Below are positions 1 through 7,490 of a DNA stretch of 64,000 bases, in pieces. Position numbers and translations under genes: made by a program. Each line of letters begins with the position of its first letter. The stretch's first letter is position 1. Under the pieces are notes generated by a model, which saw nothing but the letters and a program-made list of their open reading frames with translations, did not search any database and was not told the origin of the DNA. Source of the DNA: Rubrivivax sp. (lineage in GTDB: Bacteria; Pseudomonadota; Gammaproteobacteria; Burkholderiales; Burkholderiaceae_C); NCBI GenBank assembly GCA_020852865.1, contig JADYZZ010000027.1, positions 1-64,000 of the forward strand. The letters run 5' to 3'.

Positions 1-815
1 ATGAGCCTGGGCGACGGCTTGCCCGGTATCATCGCGGTGGTGATGATGATGTCGGCGTCACTGGCCTGCTCGGCGTACATCTTGCGCTGCGCGGCCTGGA
101 AGCCCTCGCTCATGACCTTGGCGTAGCCGCCGCCGCCCGCGCCTTCTTCCTCGTAAGCGACCTTGACGAACTCGCCGCCCAGCGACACCACCTGGTCGGC
201 GACTTCGGCGCGCGTGTCGTTGGCGCGCACGATCGCGCCCATGTTGGCGGCCGTGCCGATCGCCGCCAGGCCCGCGACGCCGGCACCGGCGATGAAGACC
301 TTGGCCGGCGGGATCTTGCCGGCGGCGGTGACCTGGCCGTTGAACAGCCGCCCGAAGGCGTTGGCCGCCTCGATCACCGCGCGGTAGCCGCTCACGCCGG
401 CCATCGAGGTGAGCGCGTCCATCTTCTGCGCACGGCTCAACTGCCGCGGCAGCGAGTCGATGGCGAGCACGGTGGCCTTGCGCGCCGCCAGCTGCTGCAT
501 CAGCTCGGGGTTCTGCGCCGGCCAGACGAAGCCGATCAGCGTGCCGCCTTCGCGCAGCAGCGCCACCTCGTCCGCCGTCGGCGGGCGCACCTTGAAGACG
601 ATGTCCGAGCGCGCCCACAGCTCGGCCGCTGCCGGCAGCACCTCGGCGCCGGCGGCGCGGTAGCTGTCGTCGCCGAAGTTGGCCGCTTCGCCGGCGCCGC
701 TCTCGACGGCGACCGCGAAGCCCAGCTTGACGAGCTTCTCGACCACCTCGGGTACGGTGGCGACGCGCTTCTCGCCGGCGGCGATCTCCCTCGGCACTCC
801 GATACGCAAAGCCAT
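1..815 (-). CDS. pntA: NAD(P) transhydrogenase subunit alpha, N-terminal part (partial, runs off left edge)
   Basis: Proton-translocating transhydrogenase alpha subunit, which transfers hydride between NAD(H) and NADP(H) at the inner membrane together with the beta subunit. The visible 271 residues begin MALRIGVPREIAAGEKRVAT and contain the glycine-rich NAD-binding motif GAGVAGLAA at about residues 177-185, followed by the ANDTR segment typical of the family. The start is the ATG at 815, preceded by GAGGAG eight bases upstream. No stop codon is seen before the left edge, so the C-terminus is missing and it cannot be told whether this is the split form (PntAA, about 370 residues) or the full-length alpha subunit. 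Confidence 0.93.
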   Translation of the reverse strand, partial: MALRIGVPREIAAGEKRVATVPEVVEKLVKLGFAVAVESGAGEAANFGDDSYRAAGAEVLPAAAELWARSDIVFKVRPPTADEVALLREGGTLIGFVWPAQNPELMQQLAARKATVLAIDSLPRQLSRAQKMDALTSMAGVSGYRAVIEAANAFGRLFNGQVTAAGKIPPAKVFIAGAGVAGLAAIGTAANMGAIVRANDTRAEVADQVVSLGGEFVKVAYEEEGAGGGGYAKVMSEGFQAAQRKMYAEQASDADIIITTAMIPGKPSPRL

Positions 816-1118
816 GGATTCGACTCCTCAGGTTGTTCGTCGGGGCTGCAGCGCCTGCGGCGGCGGTCGGCACGGCGCCGGGGCGTCCGCCTTCGGCGGA
901 CGCTCGCGCCGACGCCGTGACGCGCGGCGCCCGGCTGCAGCACGCCGTCCGGCGAAAGCTCGCCCTTCGGCCAAAGGAGTGAAGCTACCACAGCGGCCGC
1001 CTGCCGCGACGCGGCCGCAGCGCCGGCGCCCACGAAGAAGCGCCCGGCCCGAGCGCGCCGGCGCCGGCGGCGTCCTGCGCCAACGGAATCCGGCGCGCGG
1101 CGCCCGCGCCGCGCGCCG
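816..1118. other. Intergenic region with one GC-rich hairpin
   Basis: About 300 bases between two minus-strand genes. The only structure seen is a perfect 9-bp inverted repeat (883-891 with 895-903, loop TTC). It could terminate transcription of the upstream 60-residue gene, but no T-run follows on the minus strand. No convincing gene was found here. Confidence 0.4.
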
Positions 1119-1301
1119 TCAGCGCTCGCCCTTTCCGCGCGACTTCAGCCTTGCCTGCGCCAGCCCGGCAGCCAGCGCACCGGCGGCCATGGCGATCCAG
1201 ACACGGTATTCGCCGCCGATCTGCAGGGCATTGAGCAGCAGCACGAGGGGAATCGAGACAACGAGGAACGCCGCCGCCGGCACCCAGTGGCGCGGACTCA
1301 T
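1119..1301 (-). CDS. Small hydrophobic membrane protein, unknown function
   Basis: A 60-residue protein starting MSPRHWVPAAAFLVVSIPLV. It has two hydrophobic stretches, at about residues 7-22 and 32-46, with a basic C-terminus (RLKSRGKGER), so it is probably a two-helix inner-membrane protein. The reading frame continues upstream of this ATG, but the upstream part is arginine-rich and composition-driven. The internal ATG at 1301 was chosen because the hydrophobic protein begins there and a GCGGAG sequence lies just upstream. No family was recognised. Confidence 0.55.
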   Translation of the reverse strand: MSPRHWVPAAAFLVVSIPLVLLLNALQIGGEYRVWIAMAAGALAAGLAQARLKSRGKGER

Positions 1302-1566
1302 CGCCGGACTCCGCTCGCGGCACGCAGTGCCGAGCCGGCTCGCGCCGTCACCGGGATCCGCGCGCGCGCCATGCAGGCGCGCCCCGCGCTGTCGAGTCGG
1401 CACCTCATCGCGTGGGCCCCCTTCCGTCCAAGTCTGCGCGCGCCGACCCGGGCTGGGGCGGCTGCGCCGCGCACCGCTGCCGCAGCACCCGCTCGCGTCG
1501 GCAGCCGGCGCGGGTTGAGAAAGCTACCACAGCCGGCACGCGCCCCCGCCATTACCATCGGCGCCC

Positions 1567-3120
1567 ATGCCGCACAACCCACGCCGCTGGAGCCCGAGCG
1601 TCACGGTGGCCGCGGTCATCGAGGAGGGCGGCCGCTTCCTGCTCGTCGAAGAGCACACGCCCGAAGGCCTGCGGCTGAACCAGCCGGCCGGCCACCTCGA
1701 GCCGGGCGAGACCCCCGAGCAGGGCGTGGTGCGCGAGGTGCTCGAGGAGACCGCACGCCCCTTCGAGCCCGAGTCGCTGCTCGGCGTGTACCTGTCGCGC
1801 TTCGTGCGCCCGGCCGGCGGCGAGGACGTGACCTACCTGCGCCTGGCCTATCGCGGCCGCGTCGGCGCCGCGCTCGAAGGGCGCGCGCTCGACCAGGGCG
1901 TCGTGCGCACGCTCTGGCTCTCACCCGGGGAGATCCGCGCCGAGCGCGCGCGCCACCGCAGTCCGCTCGTGATGCGCTGCATCGACGACTACCTGAGCGG
2001 CCGCGCGCATCCGCTGGCCACCGTCGCCGCCGACGCATCGCTCGTGCAACCCGTGGTGCTGCTGCGCGACGCGCGGAGCGGGCGCGGCGATCCTGCGGGC
2101 GATCCTGCGGGCGATCACGCGGGCGATCACCCCGACGATCACCCCGACGATCACGCCGACGATCACGCCGACAATCACGCCGACGATCACGCCGACGATC
2201 ACGGCTTCGATCGTGACGACGATCCGGCCGCCCACCAGGCCGACGCCGAAGCGGCGGGGCAGGGCGGCGGTCTCGGCGACGGGCCGGGACGCGAAGACCC
2301 GCATGCCGAAGCCGGACCGCCCGCGCTGCCGACGGCAGCCGGCGACGCGATGCCGCGCGCGGCGCCGCCCGCGGCCCGCGAGCCGACGCTCGCGCAGACC
2401 GCCGCCGCACTCGCCGAGCGCTTCCCCGCGCTGTTCGCCGCCGGCGCGGCCAGGCCCGTCAAGCTTCGCATCCACGCCGACATCCAGCAGCGCGCGCCGG
2501 GTGTCTTCACGCGCCGGCAACTCGCCGTGTTCCTGCACCGGCACACGACGAGCACGGTCTACCTGCGCGCGCTGGCCGCCTCGGCGCAGCGCTTCGACCT
2601 GGACGGCGCGCCCGCCGGCGAAGTGGCGGCCGAACACCGCGAAGCGGCCGCCGTTGAAGTCGAGCGACGCCACCGGATCGCGCTCGAGCGTCGTGCCGCC
2701 GAACGCGCGGCCCGCGGCGGCGGCGAGCGCAACACCCCACACCGGCGGCGCTCGCAGGCCCGCGACGACCGCAGCGCCGGGGGGCCCGGGCGCACCGGCG
2801 GGCCCGGGCGCCCGGTTGGGCCCGCGCGCACCGATCGGCACGAGCCGCGCCGGCAGCCGCCAGGCCCCGCGCGCACGGACCCGAGTCGGCACCGACACGA
2901 ACCACCCCGACCGGGCGCCGCCATGCAGGAGCTCGCCGCGCCGCCGCCCGACGACCCGGCGAAGCGTGAACGCGCTCTGCTGCTGCGCGCCTGGGAAGGC
3001 TCGTCGCTCACGCAGGCCAACTTCTGCGCGCTCAAGGGCCTCGATGCTGCGCAGTTCGACGCGCAGATCGAACTGGCCCGCCGCGAACGCGCCGAACGAC
3101 AGGCGGCGCGCCCAGGCTGA
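1567..3120 (+). CDS. Nudix hydrolase fused to a FinO/ProQ RNA-binding domain through an Asp/His-rich repeat linker
   Basis: One 517-residue open frame with two unrelated parts. Residues 1-160 form a NudJ/YmfB-like Nudix hydrolase; the Nudix box runs from G42 to A63 with E48, R56-E57 and E60-E61 in place, and only the final Gly is replaced by Ala. Residues 175-214 are a linker encoded by a 12-bp repeat (units such as DHAD and DHPD). Residues about 273-375 are a FinO/ProQ domain (AERFPALF, PVKLRIHADI, RRQLAVFLHRHTTSTVYL, RFDLDGAPAGEV). A basic, Arg/Pro-rich tract follows. The last 65 residues contain LTQANFCALKGLDAAQFD, which I believe is the usual C-terminal module of Burkholderiales ProQ proteins. 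Nudix and ProQ are normally separate genes, so this is either a true fusion or two genes joined by repeat growth. An internal ATG at 2350 could start a separate ProQ protein. thpR follows after 6 bp. Confidence 0.8.
   Translation: MPHNPRRWSPSVTVAAVIEEGGRFLLVEEHTPEGLRLNQPAGHLEPGETPEQGVVREVLEETARPFEPESLLGVYLSRFVRPAGGEDVTYLRLAYRGRVGAALEGRALDQGVVRTLWLSPGEIRAERARHRSPLVMRCIDDYLSGRAHPLATVAADASLVQPVVLLRDARSGRGDPAGDPAGDHAGDHPDDHPDDHADDHADNHADDHADDHGFDRDDDPAAHQADAEAAGQGGGLGDGPGREDPHAEAGPPALPTAAGDAMPRAAPPAAREPTLAQTAAALAERFPALFAAGAARPVKLRIHADIQQRAPGVFTRRQLAVFLHRHTTSTVYLRALAASAQRFDLDGAPAGEVAAEHREAAAVEVERRHRIALERRAAERAARGGGERNTPHRRRSQARDDRSAGGPGRTGGPGRPVGPARTDRHEPRRQPPGPARTDPSRHRHEPPRPGAAMQELAAPPPDDPAKRERALLLRAWEGSSLTQANFCALKGLDAAQFDAQIELARRERAERQAARPG
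2089..2208 (+). repeat. 12-bp tandem repeat inside the Nudix-ProQ gene
   Basis: Ten consecutive 12-bp units, most of the form GATCACGCCGAC with variants GATCCTGCGGGC and GATCACCCCGAC. The unit length is a multiple of three, so changes in copy number keep the frame. Nine of the ten units contain GATC. On the sense strand they encode DPAG, DHAG, DHPD and DHAD tetrapeptides, giving a strongly acidic, histidine-rich linker. Confidence 0.95.
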
Positions 3121-3126
3121 GAGCCC

Positions 3127-3750
3127 GTGGGCGCCGTGCCCGCAGCGCAGCCGACGGCACGCCTGTTCGTCGCCGTCTGGCCGCCGGCGGGCGCGCGAGC
3201 CGCGCTCGCCGCGTGGCTGCGGCAATGGCAATGGGGCCCCGGTGCGGCCGTGGTGGCGCCGGCCCGTGTGCACCTGACCCTGCACTTCCTCGGCCAGGTG
3301 CCGCTCGCGCGGCTCGGTGCGCTGCAGGCGGCGCTGCCCGTGGCGGTGGCCGCGAGCGCCGCGTTCGAGCTCGAGTTCGGGCGCGTCGAGCGCTGGCCGC
3401 AGGGTCTCGTCGTGCTCGTCGCCGACGCACCCCCGGCGCCGCTGTTGCGGCTGCACGCCGCTCTCGCGGCCGTGCTGCGGGGCCTGGGGCTGGCGGTCGA
3501 GACGCGGCCCTACCGGCCGCATGTCACGCTGGCGCGCCGCGCCGCGGGCGCGCTTGCGCCCGTCACGACGCCCGCCCTGCGCTGGCGCGTCGACCACATC
3601 GCGCTGGTGCGCTCCGAGCGGGGCTACAGCGAGCTGCTGCGCTGCCCCTTGGGCGCAGCGAGTGCGGTGTCGGCTCGCGGCGACCCCTGCCAGCCGCCCC
3701 GCGGCAACGGCTGCGCGCCGGGGCAGCGGCTCAGGAGCCCACGAAGTTGA
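3127..3750 (+). CDS. thpR: RNA 2',3'-cyclic phosphodiesterase (2H family)
   Basis: A 2H phosphoesterase that hydrolyses 2',3'-cyclic phosphate ends of RNA (LigT/ThpR family). Both catalytic HxTx motifs are present: HLTL at about residues 49-52 and HVTL at 132-135. The start is a GTG at 3127, six bases after the stop of the upstream Nudix-ProQ gene, so the two genes are probably cotranscribed, which would put two RNA-related activities together. The last 35 residues after the conserved LLRCPLG are a non-conserved tail, and the final 20 bases overlap the 3' end of the convergent dockerin gene. Confidence 0.9.
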   Translation: MGAVPAAQPTARLFVAVWPPAGARAALAAWLRQWQWGPGAAVVAPARVHLTLHFLGQVPLARLGALQAALPVAVAASAAFELEFGRVERWPQGLVVLVADAPPAPLLRLHAALAAVLRGLGLAVETRPYRPHVTLARRAAGALAPVTTPALRWRVDHIALVRSERGYSELLRCPLGAASAVSARGDPCQPPRGNGCAPGQRLRSPRS

Positions 3751-5542
3751 AGATCCCCGAACCGAATTGGGGATTCTGCGGCGAGCGCGCCCGCACGAGG
3801 ATGATCACCGGTTCGAGCTTGATCGGGCCGCCCGAGCCGACGTAGTTGAATCCGTTGTCGTAGACCAGCTCGACGCAGGCGTCGGCGAGGCTGCTCAGGC
3901 ACCCACCGTCCCAGAAGCTGGTGGCGAAGGCCGAGTCCGGCTGCTGATGCGCATCCGCGTACGCTTTGCCTGCGGACTGGAGCGCGTCGAGCATGCCCTT
4001 GTAGAAATCGAACACCTGTCTGATGCTGGAGATCTGACCGAGCGAGCGGAACTGGTTGATCAGGCCGCTCACGGCGTTGACGGCAGCCCCACCGATCAGA
4101 AACACGTTAGCCGTCTGCGCGTCGGCCAGCGTCACCCCGGTCACCTCGATGACGCTGCCGGGCATGTGATAGGCATGAAAGCTCTGCGACGCGCCCGTAA
4201 TCAGCCCACCCACTCCGGCGGTCTGGCTCAGATACTGGTTCAGCAGCCCTTGTGCCGCGAGCAGGATCGCCATCTTCTGGACCTGATCGAGGTAGTCCCC
4301 GTATATCCTCTGGATCAGCCCGCCGATGTTGCCCGCGTAGCCCAGCAGTCCGGTGAGCAGGAACGTCGGCTGTCGCGGCGCGGGATAGGGCAGGCGAGAC
4401 GGCCTCGCCCGCGGCCCGGCTGCGGCGGGCAACGCGGCGGCGGCCACGAGGCCGTTTTGCTGCAGATCCGCGTTCACGCGTGCCGCCACCGACTTCAGGA
4501 CTGTCGGCATGTCCTGCGCCAGCAGATCATTGACGGCCAGCGAGTTGCTCGTCAGCCCGTACACGCTCGGCCGGTTCGCGGCCGCCTGCGACTGCGCCCA
4601 CAGCGCCTCGAGGTCTGCCGCGTACTGCCCCAGGGCCGCCGTGTCGGCCGCCGCATTGCCGCTGGGTTGGTCGAGCAGTTGCCGGATCTGCGCGAGCTTG
4701 GCGCGCAGCTGGCTGTTGAGGGCGGCGAAGTTCGCATCCGCCTGCGTCGGCGGAAATCCGCGGCTCGCCGCCTCGCTGCCGGTCGGCACGAAGCCGCTGT
4801 CCGGTTCGTACGGCGTGCTCAACGACATTGCATTCGCGTTCACGCCGGCTGCGGCCGCCGCCAGAGCGTTGCTCGCGGCCTGCACCGCGGCACTGTCGCC
4901 TCTTTGCAGGGCGGCCTGGATGGCGCCGACGTTGCTCACCAGCGAGGCCTGCGCCCCGGACAGATTGACGTACAGCCCCGAATTGGCCGATTGCGTGGCG
5001 TTCTGCAGCACCGTGAAGACGGCCTTGGTACTGATGCCGGTGCCGCGCACGCTGGCTTCGACGGTGAAGCTGCCGCGCGTGCTGCTGCCGGTGCTGACCT
5101 GGGTGCCGCCGAGCACGGGAGCCGCCCCGGAAGTCGTGTTCGGCGCCGGTGTCGCCAGCTTCAGGATGACGATCGGCGCCGGGCTGATCGCCTGGCCCGT
5201 GTTATCGAGCACCTTGGGCGTGAGCGTGACGGCGCTGCCCGCCCCCACCACGAGCTGGGGCAACGACAGCTGCATAGACGCCGGAAGCGTCGACGCCGCG
5301 CACCCCGCGTAGGTGCAGACGGTGGCGCAGCTGCGCGCGTCGGCAACGGTGATCTTGCCGTCGCCGTTGGCGTCGCGCGGATCGTTCGGGCCGCTCGCGT
5401 TCTGGCCGAGTGCACTCATGATGAGCGTGGCGTCGCGCGAATCGACCATCCCGTCGCCGTTGACATCGCAGCGCGCAGCGGCGCCGGCCTGCCCGGCGCC
5501 GAAGCCGAGTGCGAGCGCGATGACCAGGGCCTGGAGCTTCAT
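3731..5542 (-). CDS. Secreted protein with N-terminal dockerin domain
   Basis: A 603-residue exported protein. A signal peptide (MKLQALVIALALGFGAGQAG) is followed at about residues 24-70 by two dockerin/EF-hand calcium loops, DVNGDGMVDSRD and DANGDGKITVAD, each with the canonical D-x-N-x-D-G pattern. Next comes an Ig-like stretch (about residues 80-165), then an Ala/Gln-rich helical section and a hydrophobic Gly-rich region around residues 390-490; none of these was assigned to a family. The start is supported by AGGAGGAAC upstream. It lies 43 bp downstream of a cohesin-like PEP-CTERM gene on the same strand and is probably cotranscribed with it. Its GC content is visibly lower than that of its neighbours. 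The 3' end overlaps thpR by 20 bp in convergent orientation. Confidence 0.8.
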   Translation of the reverse strand: MKLQALVIALALGFGAGQAGAAARCDVNGDGMVDSRDATLIMSALGQNASGPNDPRDANGDGKITVADARSCATVCTYAGCAASTLPASMQLSLPQLVVGAGSAVTLTPKVLDNTGQAISPAPIVILKLATPAPNTTSGAAPVLGGTQVSTGSSTRGSFTVEASVRGTGISTKAVFTVLQNATQSANSGLYVNLSGAQASLVSNVGAIQAALQRGDSAAVQAASNALAAAAAGVNANAMSLSTPYEPDSGFVPTGSEAASRGFPPTQADANFAALNSQLRAKLAQIRQLLDQPSGNAAADTAALGQYAADLEALWAQSQAAANRPSVYGLTSNSLAVNDLLAQDMPTVLKSVAARVNADLQQNGLVAAAALPAAAGPRARPSRLPYPAPRQPTFLLTGLLGYAGNIGGLIQRIYGDYLDQVQKMAILLAAQGLLNQYLSQTAGVGGLITGASQSFHAYHMPGSVIEVTGVTLADAQTANVFLIGGAAVNAVSGLINQFRSLGQISSIRQVFDFYKGMLDALQSAGKAYADAHQQPDSAFATSFWDGGCLSSLADACVELVYDNGFNYVGSGGPIKLEPVIILVRARSPQNPQFGSGIFNFVGS

Positions 5543-5585
5543 CGTCGGTTCCTCCTGAACGGGTCTGCCCGGATGTGCCGGGGTC

Positions 5586-6182
5586 CTACTCCGCGCTGCG
5601 GCGACGCACGGCGGCGCCGACCACAGCCAGCCCGCCGAGCAAGCTGAGCAGGGTGGCCGGCTCGGGCACCGCGCTCACGGTGACGGCGGCTCCTGCGGGA
5701 AGGCCGGCTGCCAGGAGGCTGCCTGCGGCATCGGCCAGGTCCAGCTTCGTGACCGAAATCGCTGACGTGCCGACGCCGATTGCCTTGTAGGAAACCGTGG
5801 CCAGCGTGAAGCTCGCCGACTCCAGGTTGACGAGATCCGCCGGTTCTTCGAACGACAGATCGCTCAGCTCGAGCTGACCCGGCGCGGAGACCTTGGCCGA
5901 GAGCCCCCAAGTCACTCCCGGCAGATGCGAGACGGCCGAGGCGAAGTCGAGGATCGACGGGTCGAACGCCAATGTGATGCTGTAGGCCCCGAGCCCGGCC
6001 GGCAGGACGTCGCCGACGACGATGTCGAGCTGCGCGGTCTGGTCCTGAACGACCGATTGCGTCGCCGGCGCCAGCGTTACCGTCAGTGCGTTCGCGTCGG
6101 CGACGGCCAAACCTCCGAGCAGTGCGGCCAGCCCGCCCCAGCGAACCAGGCGGGCGAGTTTCATCGTTCGGATCAGCGGCAT
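5586..6182 (-). CDS. Cohesin-like domain protein with PEP-CTERM sorting signal
   Basis: A 198-residue exported protein. After the signal peptide (ending near ADANA), the mature part from LTVTLAPATQ has the alternating beta pattern of a cohesin domain (VVGDVLPAGLGAYSITLAFD, then VSYKAIGVGTSAISV). The C-terminus is a textbook PEP-CTERM tail: VPEP, a hydrophobic helix (LLSLLGGLAVVGAA) and RRRS. Exosortase would recognise and process this tail at the cell envelope. The start at 6182 was chosen because GGAGG stands six bases upstream. With the dockerin protein encoded next, it forms a potential calcium-dependent docking pair. The cohesin assignment is by pattern only. Confidence 0.85.
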   Translation of the reverse strand: MPLIRTMKLARLVRWGGLAALLGGLAVADANALTVTLAPATQSVVQDQTAQLDIVVGDVLPAGLGAYSITLAFDPSILDFASAVSHLPGVTWGLSAKVSAPGQLELSDLSFEEPADLVNLESASFTLATVSYKAIGVGTSAISVTKLDLADAAGSLLAAGLPAGAAVTVSAVPEPATLLSLLGGLAVVGAAVRRRSAE

Positions 6183-6343
6183 CGGTTTCCTCCACTTCGG
6201 GCCCGGATGGGCGGGCGAGCGACCCGGGGCATTTCGCCTCAACGCGGCCCCGGCACGCAACCCTCGATTCAAGGGGGGTGGCCGAGGTACAGCCGGCCGA
6301 GATCCACCTTCCGAAGCAATGTGTCGGCCATGCGGCGGCCGCG

Positions 6344-6766
6344 TCAGACTGCGGGCTTGGGCGTCCCGGCGGCCGGCAGCGGCTGCAGTGCTGCGCTCGG
6401 GCCGGCGGCAAGCGGCACTCCGGGTCGCGGCAGGCGATAGACGATGTCGTTGAGGTGCCGCGCCACCTCCTGCACGTCGGCGTCGCTCCAGCCCAGATGG
6501 GCACGGTCCTGCCAGCGTCGCACTTCGCGCACCAGGCCATCCCAGTCCTGCACGATGCGCTGGTCGCGCCAGTGCATCTGCGAGTTATGGCAGGCGACGC
6601 AATGGGTTTCGTAGAGGAGCCGGCCGCGCGCCGGCGAGCCCGGCGTCGGCTGGCTCTGCGCCGCGGCGCCCGACGCCGCCCATGCAGCCAGCAGCGCCGC
6701 GCAGCCAGCGGCGCAGCATGCGGCCCATCGATGCACCCGCGCTCGTTGCGGCAAGGTCCCGACCAT
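6344..6766 (-). CDS. Small secreted c-type cytochrome
   Basis: A roughly 140-residue exported cytochrome c. A hydrophobic Ala-rich signal segment (WAACCAAGCAALLAAWAA) precedes a single heme-attachment motif CVACH, followed by NSQMHWRDQRIVQDWDGLVREVRRWQ-type sequence and VARHLNDIVYRLP. This layout matches small class I cytochromes found in many betaproteobacteria, which carry electrons in the periplasm. The C-terminal 30 residues are Pro/Ala-rich. The start was placed at the ATG at 6766; an ATG further upstream would add only an Arg-rich leader. No partner oxidase is adjacent. Confidence 0.8.
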   Translation of the reverse strand: MVGTLPQRARVHRWAACCAAGCAALLAAWAASGAAAQSQPTPGSPARGRLLYETHCVACHNSQMHWRDQRIVQDWDGLVREVRRWQDRAHLGWSDADVQEVARHLNDIVYRLPRPGVPLAAGPSAALQPLPAAGTPKPAV

Positions 6767-7079
6767 GCCCCGACTTGTACCGCCGCGCCGCGGCGGCGGC
6801 AACCGCGTTCGTCATGGACGTTGGGCGCGCCACGCAGGTGTGGCGCGGCACTGCGTTCGCCCATCCGGGCAGGTCCTCGACAAAGGCCTCGCTGCGGTAG
6901 GGGGCGACGACGTCCGGGGCGTCCATGGCGGTTGTAAGGCCTTCGATGCCTGGCGGCAGGCGGCGGCGACGCCCGGCGTCCGTGTCGCCGCGCGTCACGC
7001 CCGCGCTTTCATCGCTGCGCGTCGGGGATCCGAGCCTGTGAAGATATGAGCCGCGCCCGCGATGGCTGTCTGCACAGGC
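6767..7079. other. Intergenic region without a recognised gene
   Basis: About 310 bases upstream of the cytochrome gene and downstream of a small minus-strand gene. Its only clear feature is a copy of the dispersed GAGCCTGTG element at its right end (annotated separately). Confidence 0.4.
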
Positions 7080-7082
7080 TCA
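7032..7082 (-). repeat. REP-like dispersed element, palindromic copy
   Basis: GAGCCTGTG (7032-7040) and its exact inverse CACAGGCTC (7073-7081) bracket about 32 bases. Read on either strand the copy resembles the elements at 18740, 22098, 37652 and 57966: on the minus strand TGAGCCTGTG is followed by ATCGCGGGCG, and on the plus strand GAGCCTGTGAA is followed by ATGA and CGCG. On the minus strand its TGA is the stop codon of the small gene at 7080-7217. Confidence 0.65.
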
Positions 7083-7217
7083 GGCGCACGCCGATGCGGC
7101 CTGTGCCAGCAGCGCAGGCGCCGACTCGACCTGCGCGAGGTGGTCGATGGCGCCGAGCACGACGAGCGTGAGCAAGGCGGCGCAGACGGCAGAGAACAGG
7201 CGGTGCGGGGTGTTCAT
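7080..7217 (-). CDS. Small exported or membrane peptide, unknown function
   Basis: A 45-residue protein beginning MNTPHRLFSAVCAALLTLVV and ending LLAQAASACA. It has one hydrophobic segment (residues 8-23) that reads as a signal peptide or single membrane helix. A GAGGATCCTC sequence precedes the ATG. The stop codon is formed by the REP-like element at 7032-7082. No family was recognised. Confidence 0.5.
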   Translation of the reverse strand: MNTPHRLFSAVCAALLTLVVLGAIDHLAQVESAPALLAQAASACA

Positions 7218-7367
7218 GAGGATCCTCGTCGGGCTGGGTTTGTCGTTCGATGGCTGCACTGTCGGCCGGCACGCGGCGGCGAGCGAGCGCTTTGCGACGA
7301 GGCCGGCCGCCGGGCCGACGGACGGCCGCTGGCGGCGACGAGCCGAGCCGGGCCGAGCCGGGCCGGG

Positions 7368-7477
<110 letters not shown>

Positions 7478-7490
7478 ATACTGCCGGCCC

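Noticed and set aside
1921-3597. Long minus-strand reading frame over the Nudix-ProQ gene with a VIVG repeat
   Set aside because: It is antisense to a gene with two recognised domains. The hydrophobic repeat is the reverse complement of the GATC repeat and there is no start context or family match.
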